Origin: an uncultured Christensenella sp.
Lineage (GTDB): Bacteria; Bacillota; Clostridia; Christensenellales; Borkfalkiaceae
NCBI GenBank assembly: GCA_910576655.1
Contig: CAJTJC010000004.1
Span: 62,001 to 126,000, forward strand
DNA length: 64,000 bases
Direction of reading: 5' to 3'
Shown here piece after piece: positions 30,867 through 39,654 of this stretch (positions are counted from its first letter, which is position 1; each line of letters begins with the position of its first letter). The notes beneath the pieces are model-generated. The model was given only the letters and a program-made list of their open reading frames with translations, had not been told where the DNA came from and searched no databases. A program made the position numbers and the translations under genes.

Positions 30867-32495
30867 ATGGCTTATCTTGCGTTTTACAGAACTTTCAGAC
30901 CCGTTTCGTTCGATACGGTCGTGCGGCAGGAGCATATCGTCCGCACGCTCAAAAATCAGATATCGACGGGTAAAATAGGTCACGCATACCTGTTTTGCGG
31001 ACCGCGCGGCACCGGTAAAACGACGCTTGCAAAGATATTTGCGCGGGCAATCAACTGCGAAAGCCCCGTCGACGGTTCGCCCTGCGGTAAGTGCGAAGTC
31101 TGCAAATCGCTGAGCGCAGGCGCAAGCCTCGATATTTCCGAAATAGACGCGGCGTCGAACAACGGCGTTGACGAAATGCGCGATTTGAGGGAAAAGGTGC
31201 AGTACCCGCCGGTATCGGGCAGATACAAGGTTTATATTATCGACGAGGTGCACATGCTCACGTCGTCCGCGTTCAACGCGGTGTTAAAGACGCTTGAAGA
31301 GCCGCCCGCCCACGCGGTATTCATACTCGCCACGACTGAGCCGCAGAAAATCCCCGCGACGATACTTTCGCGCTGTATGCGGTTCGATTTCAAGCTGATA
31401 CCCCAAAAGGATTTGGAGCAGCTGATTAAATCGGTCTACGGGCAGGTGGGCAAGCAGTACGAGGACGAGGCGGTTTCCGCAATAGCCCGCGCAGGCAACG
31501 GCAGCGCGCGCGACAGTCTGTCTATCGCGGATATGTGCGCGTCGTATTCGGGTGGAAAGCTTACCTATGCCGACGTTAACGAGGTTCTCGGCAGCGCGGA
31601 CTTCACGGCTATCAGCAAGCTTTGCGAAAGCATTTTGACGGAAAACGCCGCGGCTGCGCTTTCGGGCGTGGAGAGTATTCTCTCTACGGGTAAAAGCGTA
31701 GGCGTGCTTTTAAAGGATTTACTGAATTTTCTCAACAACTGTTCGGTAGTAAAAATTTGCAAAAACGCGCGGGAGATTGTCAATATTCCGCAGGAATCAT
31801 ACAATAGAATAGAGAGCATCGTTTCGGACTGCGACGGGCATAAGCTGCTCCGCGTAACCGAAATTCTCGCGGAGGCGGAGGGGGATATGCGCTACGCGCT
31901 CAATCCGAAAATAACCTTCGAGACCGCGGTGCTTAAATGCGCAATGCCGAGCGCGGACTACAATATCGACGCGCTTATTGGTCGGATTGCCGAGCTTGAA
32001 AGGCAGATAAAAAACGGCGTTACCGTAAAGCAGGCGTCCAAGCTTATTACAGAGGAAGATGTTTCGCCTTTTAAGGAAGAAAAACGGCAGAGCGTACCGC
32101 TCAGCGCCGCGCCCGTAAATGCGCAGCCCACCGTTTTCGACAGCGCTCCGCCAGTCCGAGAGGTGCGCATGCTCAACGAGGGCGAAAAGGACGGTATTTT
32201 TACAAAGCTTATCAGGCTGCTGCGCACCACGCGCAAGAACGCAGTGCTGTTTACGCTCTGTATGGACGTCGGCAACTTTTTCGAGGGCGACAAAATGGTG
32301 CTTACGACCGACAGCGAGGCGGTGTATAAGGGCTTGACAAAGGCGGACAACGCAAGCTTTCTTGCGGATACGCTGTTAGAGCTCGGGGTAGGCTCGCACG
32401 AGGTAAGGCTCAAAAAAAAGGGTGAAAGCGAATACGATAAAGCTGTCAGAGAGCTGAAAAGCAATTTTGACGGAATAGATATAGAAATCAGATAA
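30867..32495 (+). CDS. dnaX: DNA polymerase III subunits gamma/tau
   Basis: A 542-residue clamp-loader ATPase: Walker A GPRGTGKTT (45-53), zinc site with C64, C73, C76, C79, Walker B IIDEVHML (124-131), sensor region LATTEPQKIPATILSRC. The C-terminal ~170 residues form the tau-like extension. GGAG precedes the ATG. dnaX-ebfC-recR is a conserved operon. Confidence 0.96.
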   Translation: MAYLAFYRTFRPVSFDTVVRQEHIVRTLKNQISTGKIGHAYLFCGPRGTGKTTLAKIFARAINCESPVDGSPCGKCEVCKSLSAGASLDISEIDAASNNGVDEMRDLREKVQYPPVSGRYKVYIIDEVHMLTSSAFNAVLKTLEEPPAHAVFILATTEPQKIPATILSRCMRFDFKLIPQKDLEQLIKSVYGQVGKQYEDEAVSAIARAGNGSARDSLSIADMCASYSGGKLTYADVNEVLGSADFTAISKLCESILTENAAAALSGVESILSTGKSVGVLLKDLLNFLNNCSVVKICKNAREIVNIPQESYNRIESIVSDCDGHKLLRVTEILAEAEGDMRYALNPKITFETAVLKCAMPSADYNIDALIGRIAELERQIKNGVTVKQASKLITEEDVSPFKEEKRQSVPLSAAPVNAQPTVFDSAPPVREVRMLNEGEKDGIFTKLIRLLRTTRKNAVLFTLCMDVGNFFEGDKMVLTTDSEAVYKGLTKADNASFLADTLLELGVGSHEVRLKKKGESEYDKAVRELKSNFDGIDIEIR

Positions 32496-32508
32496 ATCGG
32501 AGGATGCA

Positions 32509-32868
32509 ATGGCAGGTTTTAAAGGCAACGGCGGAATGGGAAATATGCAGAATTTAATGCGTCAGGCTCAGAAAATGCAGGAGCAGATGCAGGAAGCTAA
32601 TAGGGAGCTTGACGACTGGGAAATCGTCGGTCTGTCCGGCGGAGGCGAAGAGGGCGACGAAACCGTCGTCGTATATATGAACGCAAAAAAAATAATCAAC
32701 GGAATAGAATTCGGCAGTAAGCTTTCCGAAACTATCGACATTACCGACGAGGACGATATCGAAATGCTCGAGGACCTTATTATGGCTGCGATAAACGACG
32801 GCTACAAAAAGGCGGACGAGGTCTACAACGAAAAGATGGGGCCCTTCGCAAATTCGGGTCTGATTTGA
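32509..32868 (+). CDS. ebfC: YbaB/EbfC nucleoid-associated protein
   Basis: A 119-residue DNA-binding protein of the YbaB/EbfC family: Gly-rich start, NMQNLMRQAQKMQEQMQEA helix, GEEGDETVVVYMNAKK strand region and acidic DEDDIEMLEDLIMAAINDGYKK. Sits between dnaX and recR as in most bacteria. CGGAGG precedes the ATG. Confidence 0.95.
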   Translation: MAGFKGNGGMGNMQNLMRQAQKMQEQMQEANRELDDWEIVGLSGGGEEGDETVVVYMNAKKIINGIEFGSKLSETIDITDEDDIEMLEDLIMAAINDGYKKADEVYNEKMGPFANSGLI

Positions 32869-32869
32869 C

Positions 32870-33463
32870 ATGGATATTTTTATCGAACCTATCGGTAAGC
32901 TCATAAACGAGTTTTCAAAGCTTCCGGGCGTCGGCAAAAAGACGGCGCAACGCTATGCGTACAAGATTATAGGAATGACTGACGCGGAGGCAAAGGCTTT
33001 TGCGGACAGCATAATCAACTGCAAAAGCAAGGTCCGCTATTGTAGAATATGCGGCAACTTTACCGAAGAAGAAGTCTGCGCAATATGTAAAAAGCGCGAC
33101 GGCGCTACTATTTGCGTTGTTAAAGAGCCGAAGGACGTCATTGCCATGGAAAAGCTGCACGAGTATAAAGGCGTATATCACGTCCTGCACGGCGTAATCA
33201 GCCCCATGGACGGAGTAGGACCCAACGACATACGTATTAAAGAGCTGCTGTCCCGCGTGAGCGACGGAACGGTTACCGAGGTGATAATGGCAACCAATCC
33301 GGACGTAGAGGGCGAAGCTACGGCAATGTACGTCGCAAAAATTTTAAAGCCACTCGGCATAAACGTAACTCGTCTTGCGCACGGCATACCTATCGGCAGC
33401 GAGCTGGAGTACACCGACGAGGTTACTTTGTCCCGCGCGCTGTTGGAAAGAAAGAGCATATAA
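32870..33463 (+). CDS. recR: Recombination mediator RecR
   Basis: A 197-residue RecR: helix-hairpin-helix (SKLPGVGKKTAQRYA, 17-31), zinc finger with CRIC and CAIC (about 57-74), then a Toprim domain (TICVVKEPKDVIAMEK, HVLHGVISPMDGVGP). Loads RecA with RecO/RecF. Starts one base after the ebfC stop. Confidence 0.97.
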   Translation: MDIFIEPIGKLINEFSKLPGVGKKTAQRYAYKIIGMTDAEAKAFADSIINCKSKVRYCRICGNFTEEEVCAICKKRDGATICVVKEPKDVIAMEKLHEYKGVYHVLHGVISPMDGVGPNDIRIKELLSRVSDGTVTEVIMATNPDVEGEATAMYVAKILKPLGINVTRLAHGIPIGSELEYTDEVTLSRALLERKSI

Positions 33464-33476
33464 TTTTAGGTGAATT

Positions 33477-34466
33477 ATGAAGGTAAGTGTTTTAGGATGC
33501 GGACGGTGGGGTTCGTTTATCGCTTGGTATCAGGCAACGGTATTAAAAAACGAGGTGATTTCCTGGGGACCCGAGGGCGACTATTCCTACGAAATTTTAA
33601 AAAATACGGGTAGAAACGAGTACGTCACGCTCGATAAAAACATAACGCTGACGTGCGATTTACGGCTTGCGTTAGAAAGCGCGGACGTCATTATCATATC
33701 TATTTCGTCGCAGGGACTGCGCGGCTTTATGCAAAGAATAACCGCCTTCAACGTCAAGGACAAGCCCTTCGTGCTTTGTATGAAGGGTATCGAGGTGGAT
33801 ACGGGTAAGCGCCTTTCCGAGGTGCTGACCGAAAGTGGAATTTCACCCGATAAAATTGCGGTGTGGGTAGGTCCGGGACATATTCAGGCGTTTACGCAGG
33901 GTATACCGAACTGTATGGTAATCGACAGTGCGTCGGAAAGCTTAAAGCGCAGCCTTGCCGACAGCTTTAAAAGCAATTTAATCAGGTTTTACTACGGTAA
34001 CGATTTAATCGGCACGGAAATAGGCGCGGCAGCCAAAAACGTACTCGGTATCGCGGCGGGCGTGCTTGACGGAAGCGGATACGTCAGCTTGAAGGGGCCG
34101 CTTATGGCAAGGGGAGCAAACGAGGTCGGCAGACTTATTGCCGCTCTGGGCGGCAAATTCCAGTCCGCTTACGGGCTTGCGCACCTCGGCGACTACGAAA
34201 CAACGCTGTTTTCCGAGTATTCTCACAACCGTAAGTACGGTGAAATGATGGCGCACGGCACCAAGTTCGAAAAGCTTGCCGAGGGCGTTATGACCGCGAA
34301 GGCAATGAAAAAGCTGGGCGATAAGTACGGCGTCGATTTGCCCCTTACGAGTGCGGTATACGAGGCGTGCTTCCTGTCCCGAGTTTTCGAAAGCGGCGAC
34401 GGCGCAAAGCACTGCATGGAAATAATTTTAAAGCTTTTCGAGCGTAGCACAAAAAGCGAATTTTAA
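33477..34466 (+). CDS. gpsA: NAD(P)-dependent glycerol-3-phosphate dehydrogenase
   Basis: A 329-residue GpsA making sn-glycerol 3-phosphate for phospholipids. Rossmann motif VLGCGRWGSFIAW at the start, VGPGHIQAF (normally GPSxAxE), IGAAAKNVLGIAAGVLDG with catalytic Lys, ARGANEVGRL, and LAHLGDYETTLFSEYSHNRKYG (normally GDLxLTC). Some canonical residues are altered (GPGHIQ; GDYETT), so this is a divergent member but with normal length. Confidence 0.88.
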   Translation: MKVSVLGCGRWGSFIAWYQATVLKNEVISWGPEGDYSYEILKNTGRNEYVTLDKNITLTCDLRLALESADVIIISISSQGLRGFMQRITAFNVKDKPFVLCMKGIEVDTGKRLSEVLTESGISPDKIAVWVGPGHIQAFTQGIPNCMVIDSASESLKRSLADSFKSNLIRFYYGNDLIGTEIGAAAKNVLGIAAGVLDGSGYVSLKGPLMARGANEVGRLIAALGGKFQSAYGLAHLGDYETTLFSEYSHNRKYGEMMAHGTKFEKLAEGVMTAKAMKKLGDKYGVDLPLTSAVYEACFLSRVFESGDGAKHCMEIILKLFERSTKSEF

Positions 34467-34496
34467 GGTAACACTAAAAATAAAGAGGCAACTGAT

Positions 34497-36329
34497 TTGT
34501 TAAGAGAAGATTTAAGAAACGTAGCAATTATCGCGCACGTCGACCACGGCAAAACAACGCTCGTCGACGCGCTGCTTAAACAGAGCAATACGTTCCGCGA
34601 CAACCAGTCGGTGGAAGAAAGAGTTATGGACTCTAACGATTTGGAGCGCGAAAGAGGAATAACCATACTTGCAAAAAACACGTCCGTACATTACAAGGGC
34701 GTTAAAATAAACGTCGTCGACACGCCGGGACACGCCGATTTTTCTGGCGAGGTAGAGCGCGTAATGATGATGGTTAACGGCGTTCTCGTACTCGTCGACG
34801 CGGCAGAGGGCCCCATGCCCCAGACCCGTTTCGTCGTGCAGAAGGCGCTTGAAATGGGGCATAGGCTGATAATAGTCGTAAATAAAATCGACCGCCCCGA
34901 CGCCCGCCTTACCGAGGTTCAGGACGAAATTTTAGAGCTTTTGTTAGAGCTTGACGCCTCGGACGACCAGCTTTTAAGCCCCGTCGTTTGGTGCTCGGGC
35001 AGGAACGGCACGGCAACCCTCGATTTGAACAAAGAGGGCAAGGATTTAGAGCCGCTTTTTGAAACTATAATAAACCACATTCAGCCTATGGAAGTAGACG
35101 AAAAGGGCCCCGCCCAACTGCTCGTTTCGTCGATAGACTATAACGAGTATGTCGGCAGAATAGGTATCGGCAGAATAGAGCGCGGCGTGGTCAACGCGGG
35201 GCAGAGCGTCGTCGTCACCAACTACAACAATATGCACATGAACGTAGCGGGTAAAATCGCCAACCTTTATCAGATTGACGGCTTGCAGCGCGTAGCCTGC
35301 GAGACGGCGCGCGCTGGCGATATAGTCTGCTTTTCGGGGCTTGAAAAAATAAATATAGGCGACACCGTCTGCGCGCCAGACTGCGTGGAAGCACATAAGT
35401 TTGTCAAGATAACAGAGCCGACCGTCGAAATGACCTTTTCTGTAAACGATTCGCCCTTTGCGGGCAAAGAGGGTAAGTGGGTCACTACACGCCATATAAG
35501 GGACAGGCTGTTCCGCGAGCTGCTGAGAGACGTTTCTTTAAGGGTAGAGGAAACGGACTCCGCCGACAGCTACCGCGTATGCGGCAGGGGCGAAATGCAC
35601 CTATCGATACTCATTGAGAATATGCGCCGCGAGGGATACGAGTTTCAGGTATCCACTCCTCGCGTAATGTTCAAAGAGGTAGGGGGCGTAAAAATGGAGC
35701 CCATGGAAAAGCTCATCGTGGACGTTCCCGACGACGCTACGGGCTCGGTATTCCAGAGCATGGGCAACCGCAAGGGCGAGCTTCTGCACATGAGCGCGAT
35801 AGGCAGTCGTACGCGCCTCGAATTTATCGTACCCGCGCGCGGACTGTTCGGCTACAAATCGGAATTTCTCACCTCGACCCGCGGAGAGGGCGTTATGAAC
35901 AGTGTATTTTTCGAATATCAGCCTTATAAAGGCGACTTCTCGCGCAGGGACACGGGCTCGCTCGTCGCGTTCGAAACGGGCGAGGCGGTGACGTACGGAC
36001 TTTTCAACGCTCAGGGCAGGGGAGCGCTGTTTATCGGCGCGGGTACGCCCGTTTACGAGGGTATGGTGGTAGGCGAATCGCCTAAAAACGAGGATATTAA
36101 CGTCAACGTGTGCAAGACCAAGCACCTTACAAACACGCGTTCGAGTTCGAGCGACGACGCATTGCGGCTTATAACCCCCAAGCGTATGAGCCTTGAAGAG
36201 TGCCTTGAATTTATCGGCGACGACGAGCTTTTGGAAATAACGCCCAAAAATATCAGAATAAGAAAACGCATATTAAACAGCGAGCTGCGCGCAAAGGCGA
36301 ACGCCAAAATAAAGAAAGGTATAGTTTAA
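34497..36329 (+). CDS. typA: Ribosome-associated GTPase TypA/BipA
   Basis: A 610-residue translational GTPase: G1 AHVDHGKTT, G2 ERGITI, G3 DTPGHADF, G4 NKIDRPDA, followed by EF-G-like domains and the BipA C-terminal domain (FNAQGRGALFIGAGTPVYEGM). Involved in ribosome assembly and stress adaptation. TTG start at 34497 fixed by AGAGG eight bases upstream; the next Met lies far inside the GTPase domain. Confidence 0.96.
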   Translation: MLREDLRNVAIIAHVDHGKTTLVDALLKQSNTFRDNQSVEERVMDSNDLERERGITILAKNTSVHYKGVKINVVDTPGHADFSGEVERVMMMVNGVLVLVDAAEGPMPQTRFVVQKALEMGHRLIIVVNKIDRPDARLTEVQDEILELLLELDASDDQLLSPVVWCSGRNGTATLDLNKEGKDLEPLFETIINHIQPMEVDEKGPAQLLVSSIDYNEYVGRIGIGRIERGVVNAGQSVVVTNYNNMHMNVAGKIANLYQIDGLQRVACETARAGDIVCFSGLEKINIGDTVCAPDCVEAHKFVKITEPTVEMTFSVNDSPFAGKEGKWVTTRHIRDRLFRELLRDVSLRVEETDSADSYRVCGRGEMHLSILIENMRREGYEFQVSTPRVMFKEVGGVKMEPMEKLIVDVPDDATGSVFQSMGNRKGELLHMSAIGSRTRLEFIVPARGLFGYKSEFLTSTRGEGVMNSVFFEYQPYKGDFSRRDTGSLVAFETGEAVTYGLFNAQGRGALFIGAGTPVYEGMVVGESPKNEDINVNVCKTKHLTNTRSSSSDDALRLITPKRMSLEECLEFIGDDELLEITPKNIRIRKRILNSELRAKANAKIKKGIV

Positions 36330-36360
36330 CCGCGCATAAACCGCCTTATAGCATAATATA

Positions 36361-36395
36361 ATATACCACCGCAGTACGCGGCGGTATATTTTTTA
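36361..36395 (+). terminator. Intrinsic terminator after typA
   Basis: ATATACC-A-CCGC pairs with GCGG-C-GGTATAT (one mismatch), followed by a six-T run. Confidence 0.8.
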
Positions 36396-36407
36396 TAGGC
36401 GGCGGAT

Positions 36408-36659
36408 ATGGAAACATCACATTCAATTTCAATAGAGCAGTGCAAAAGAATAACCGCAACGGCGATTGACAGCGTGGACGCGTTTTCGGATAAGCAAATA
36501 ATTTTGTCCTATCCCGCGGGCAGAATAGTGGTTGCAGGCAGCGGTATGAAAATAGTCAACTTTTCCAAAAGCGGCGGCTCGTTCGCGGCGACGGGCGATA
36601 TAACCTCGGTCAGGTATCTTTCAAAGGGGATGGGGCTTAAAGGCAAGCTGTTCAAATAG
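36408..36659 (+). CDS. yabP: Sporulation protein YabP
   Basis: An 83-residue YabP/YqfC-type beta protein (TATAIDSVDAFSDKQIILSYPAGRIVVAGSGMKI...). In spore formers YabP is a mother-cell protein needed for cortex formation. Identified by pattern and by the following yabQ-divIC order. The stop TAG shares a base with the yabQ GTG. Confidence 0.85.
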   Translation: METSHSISIEQCKRITATAIDSVDAFSDKQIILSYPAGRIVVAGSGMKIVNFSKSGGSFAATGDITSVRYLSKGMGLKGKLFK

Positions 36660-37012
36660 TGGATATTTTCTATTTTATAACCTGCACGTGCTGCGGGATA
36701 TTAAGCGGAATAGTCTACGACGTGTTGTATATCGCCCGATGTATCGTCTGCGGCGTGCATAAAAGCAGCTATTCTTTAAAGGACAGAATTTTCACTATCG
36801 TATGCGATTTGGTGTACTGTCTGTTTTTCGCGGCGGCGTTCGTTTTCGTATCCGTTCTTTTCGGGTTCAGCAATTTAAGGCTGTTCATGATACTCGGCTG
36901 CGTGCTCGGCGCGATATTATATTTGAAAAGTTTTCATTTATTTGTTGCATTTTTTGTAAATAAGTTGTATAATAAAATCAAACTAAGTAAATTGGATAAT
37001 AATAATGACTGA
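36659..37012 (+). CDS. yabQ: Spore cortex biosynthesis membrane protein YabQ
   Basis: A 117-residue membrane protein with three to four hydrophobic segments: FYFITCTCCGILSGIVYDVLYIAR, then VCDLVYCLFFAAAFVFVSVLF and FMILGCVLGAILYL, the YabQ pattern. Required for cortex formation in B. subtilis. GTG start at 36659, coupled to yabP. Confidence 0.85.
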   Translation: MDIFYFITCTCCGILSGIVYDVLYIARCIVCGVHKSSYSLKDRIFTIVCDLVYCLFFAAAFVFVSVLFGFSNLRLFMILGCVLGAILYLKSFHLFVAFFVNKLYNKIKLSKLDNNND

Positions 37013-37262
37013 GGAAAAGCGCAACCGCATATTAGCGGCTGTTACTGTCAACGTAATACTATTGATAGCTATTCTTGCTGCGGTAATTATTTATCAGATT
37101 ATCGAAATTAAAATAGTTTCGCGCAACAGGGAAGAAATAATAAAGAAAATAGAGTATTTACAGAACGAAACCGATAAAACCGAGAACACCCTCGACTACT
37201 ATCAATCTTACGAGGGACTGTTGGAGCTTGCGTATAAATACGGCTTCGTTTTCGGCAAATGA
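37005..37262 (+). CDS. divIC: Septum formation initiator DivIC/FtsB-like
   Basis: An 85-residue bitopic protein: a short cytoplasmic part, one membrane helix (about 11-31), then a coiled coil (SRNREEIIKKIEYLQNETDK) and a short C-terminal region, the DivIC/FtsB architecture of the divisome. Overlaps yabQ by 8 bases and ppx by 4, in the standard yabP-yabQ-divIC context. Confidence 0.85.
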   Translation: MTEEKRNRILAAVTVNVILLIAILAAVIIYQIIEIKIVSRNREEIIKKIEYLQNETDKTENTLDYYQSYEGLLELAYKYGFVFGK

Positions 37263-38125
37263 TTATGAAAATCGGTGTTATAGATATAGGTTCGAATTCC
37301 GTCCGCCTTGCATTAACGGCAGACGGAAAAACTTTATTTAAAAGGATAAAAACAACCCGCCTTTCCGAGGGGCTTTCTTTTACTGGCAAGCTTTGCGGAG
37401 CCGCGATAGAGCGAACTGCGCAGGCGGTTGCTGAATTTGCAGCTCAGGCAAAAAGGGAGGGAGCGGAAAAACTGTTCGCGTTTACTACGGCGGCGGTGCG
37501 TTCCGCTTCAAACGGCGGCGAGTTTGTCGCCCGCGCACGCGAGCTCGGCGTTGCGGTGGAGGTCATAAGCGGCGAAACCGAGGCTGAAATCGGGCTTTTG
37601 GGCGCGCTCGGCAATGCTGACGGCGGTATAATCGATTTGGGCGGCGCAAGCTGCGAGGTTACCGTTCGCAGCGGCGGCAAAACCCTTTACGCTAAGAGCG
37701 TGGACGTCGGCGCGGTGCGGCTTTTGGACGTATGCGGAAGAAGCAGGGACAAGCTGGAAGAATATATACGCGCCAAGCTTCCCGAGTACGGCGTTTTTAA
37801 CGCTTCGCAGTATGCAATGTACGGCGTAAGCGGTACGGCAACAACGCTTGCGGCGTGCAAGCAAAATCTTAAAGAGTACGACCCCGACGTGGTTCACGGC
37901 ACGGTGCTGACCGCGGAAGACGTCGGCTGTTTTGCCGAAAAATTTCTCGCGCTTTCGGTCGAGGAAATAAAAAATCTCGGCGGCGTAGTCGTCTGGCGGG
38001 CGGACGTCATAGGCGGCGCAAGTCTGTTTTTGTACAGGCTTATGCAGTATATGGGCATTAAAGAAATTACGGTGTCCGAAAGCGATAATTTAGAGGGCTA
38101 TTTGATTTACAAAGGTGAAGTATGA
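37259..38125 (+). CDS. Ppx/GppA-family phosphatase
   Basis: A 288-residue ASKHA-fold phosphatase: GVIDIGSNSVRLAL at the start, VEVISGETEAEIGLLGAL, IIDLGGASCEV (the second phosphate loop), and YGVSGTATTLAA. Hydrolyses polyphosphate or pppGpp; which is not evident. Either ATG 37259 or 37265 may be the start (MIMKIG); the first overlaps the divIC stop. Lacks the C-terminal HD domain of longer exopolyphosphatases. Confidence 0.88.
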   Translation: MIMKIGVIDIGSNSVRLALTADGKTLFKRIKTTRLSEGLSFTGKLCGAAIERTAQAVAEFAAQAKREGAEKLFAFTTAAVRSASNGGEFVARARELGVAVEVISGETEAEIGLLGALGNADGGIIDLGGASCEVTVRSGGKTLYAKSVDVGAVRLLDVCGRSRDKLEEYIRAKLPEYGVFNASQYAMYGVSGTATTLAACKQNLKEYDPDVVHGTVLTAEDVGCFAEKFLALSVEEIKNLGGVVVWRADVIGGASLFLYRLMQYMGIKEITVSESDNLEGYLIYKGEV

Positions 38126-38868
38126 AATTATTGTGGACGATAGCGGTCAAAGCGGTTACGTTCGTGCTTTTGGCGGTTTGCGGCACTTTGGTCATATTCG
38201 ACAGCAGCAGCTGGATGGGCGCGGTTGCCACGGGAATAGTTATGGTAATATCGTTTCCGCTTTCGGCAATTTTGCACGAGCTCGGTCATACGCTTTTCGG
38301 CGCGGCGGTCAAAATCAAGGCTGTACCCGACAAAGATTTTTTAAAGCAAACCTTGCTTAACTGGTGGGATGCGTCAAGCTGCAAAATAATCCCCGGAACG
38401 GAAGAGGGGCTGCGCGGAAGAATAATTTTTACGGCAATCGGCGGCGCAGCGGTCAATTCTCTGTTTATTGTTTTGGGCATAGTTGCTCTTTGCGTCGACG
38501 CCGTCCCGACGGAGCTTTGCGCGCTTTTGCCTGCTTCCTTCAATCTTTTAGCGCTCAATGCGTTGCCGTTTAATTTCGACGGAGGCAAAAGCGACGGCGC
38601 GGTAATTGCCGAGCTTATAAAAAACGGCGACGAAGCAAAGGTTTTACTTGCGGTGTTAAAGGTGCAGGCGCAGGTTTTGGGCGGCAAACCGATAAATGAA
38701 ATAGACGAAAAGCTTCTCTTCGACCTGCCGCAAATCCGCGAGGACGACGTAAGCTTCATATCTTTGTGCGAGCTTCGCTACGAATACTTTGCGGCGCAGG
38801 GGGATACCGAAAACGCCGAAAAATGGCGCGCACGCTTTGAAGAGTTAAAAAAAGAATACTTGAATTAA
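38122..38868 (+). CDS. M50-like (site-2 protease type) membrane metalloprotease
   Basis: A 248-residue membrane protein. The zinc motif is LHELGHTLFG (HExxH, about 53-62) in a hydrophobic region, and NALPFNFDGGKSDG (about 150-163) corresponds to the family's NxxPxPxLDGG third-ligand motif. At least three membrane helices. The C-terminal ~85 residues are soluble and helical and might form a TPR-like pair (LCELRYEYFAAQGDTENAEKWRARFEEL). Substrate unknown. ATGA overlap with the phosphatase gene. Confidence 0.7.
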   Translation: MKLLWTIAVKAVTFVLLAVCGTLVIFDSSSWMGAVATGIVMVISFPLSAILHELGHTLFGAAVKIKAVPDKDFLKQTLLNWWDASSCKIIPGTEEGLRGRIIFTAIGGAAVNSLFIVLGIVALCVDAVPTELCALLPASFNLLALNALPFNFDGGKSDGAVIAELIKNGDEAKVLLAVLKVQAQVLGGKPINEIDEKLLFDLPQIREDDVSFISLCELRYEYFAAQGDTENAEKWRARFEELKKEYLN

Positions 38869-38905
38869 AAAACTGCGATAAACACAATTTAGCGGAGGAA
38901 TTTAG

Positions 38906-39313
38906 ATGTTTTGGAAAAAATTAAAAGATAATGCGTGGTATTATAAGGCTCAAAAGGCTTATAGAAAAGAAAAATTGCCTGCTCCGTATGCTGCGCTTTT
39001 TGATTACTATTCGGATATGAATGAAACGCGCGTATCGGGCGGCAGAGGTCATTATGACTTTTTTTCGATGGCTAAATTTGATAATAGACTTGATGATAGA
39101 GTACAGGACTTGCGTTCCGTTCTTCCCGAAGGCTTGCTTGAAAATTTCAATGCTGCATACGATAAGTTTATTTCGCTCGGCGACGAACCCGAATACGAGG
39201 ACATAGTTGGCGCTTTTGACGAATTTGACTATTATGTGTACGATTGTTATGAGAAGCTGGGAAGCATTCTTAAAGATTATATCACGGAAATGATAGAAAA
39301 ACATTATTTATAA
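38906..39313 (+). CDS. DUF4375 (DMP19-like) small acidic protein
   Basis: A 135-residue acidic protein. RVSGGRGHYDFFS followed by AFDEFDYYVYDCYEKLGSIL resembles DUF4375 proteins (NGGF.QFF, then LDE.D..FY), the family that includes the DNA mimic DMP19. The match is by eye and weak. AGCGGAGG precedes the ATG. Base composition is more AT-rich than neighbours. Confidence 0.5.
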   Translation: MFWKKLKDNAWYYKAQKAYRKEKLPAPYAALFDYYSDMNETRVSGGRGHYDFFSMAKFDNRLDDRVQDLRSVLPEGLLENFNAAYDKFISLGDEPEYEDIVGAFDEFDYYVYDCYEKLGSILKDYITEMIEKHYL

Positions 39314-39340
39314 ATTTTAATTTATCTTTCTAAAAAATTA

Positions 39341-39381
39341 TACCCCGCTGTCTTCGTTTACGAAGACAGCGGGGTATTTTT
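39341..39381 (+). terminator. Strong intrinsic terminator
   Basis: A perfect 16-bp stem (39341-39356 with 39361-39376) around TTTA, then a T run. It ends the 38122-39313 transcript; on the - strand it could also end leftward transcription from the small zinc-finger gene. Confidence 0.9.
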
Positions 39382-39389
39382 GCGAATGC

Positions 39390-39536
39390 TCAGCTTATCC
39401 TGTAAAGTCTGCCGAAGCAGTGTGGGCAAACCCTTTTTAAAAGCTCGGCTTTGGTTTTACAGATATGGTTTCCGCACGTTCCGCACTCTAAAAAATCGTT
39501 TAAATCGGTCGCATTTTTACAGTAAAATTTTTCCAT
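39390..39536 (-). CDS. 48-residue zinc-ribbon protein
   Basis: Read directly from the - strand: MEKFYCKNATDLNDFL, then ECGTCGNHICKTK and KRVCPHCFGRLYRIS. Two CxxC knuckles (18-21 and 37-40) form a probable zinc ribbon, with extra Cys at 6 and 26. Too short for usual gene callers. No clear binding site before the ATG at 39536. The paired CxxC pattern is the main support. It would be divergent from gyrB. Confidence 0.55.
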   Translation of the reverse strand: MEKFYCKNATDLNDFLECGTCGNHICKTKAELLKRVCPHCFGRLYRIS

Positions 39537-39598
39537 AAAATTAGTATGCGAATTTCAAAAATTTTCATTCGAAAACGGTAAAATTCAAGTCAAAAATT

Positions 39599-39626
39599 TG
39601 CTTTTAATTATATAATATGGTATAAT
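39599..39626 (+). promoter_or_regulatory. Probable promoter of gyrB
   Basis: TTGCTT (39599-39604) with TATAAT at 39621-39626 (16-base spacer); a second TATAAT lies at 39611-39616. GAGGTG then precedes the ATG at 39655. Confidence 0.5.
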
Positions 39627-39654
39627 AATTTCAAAGAAAATTATGAGGTGAAAA

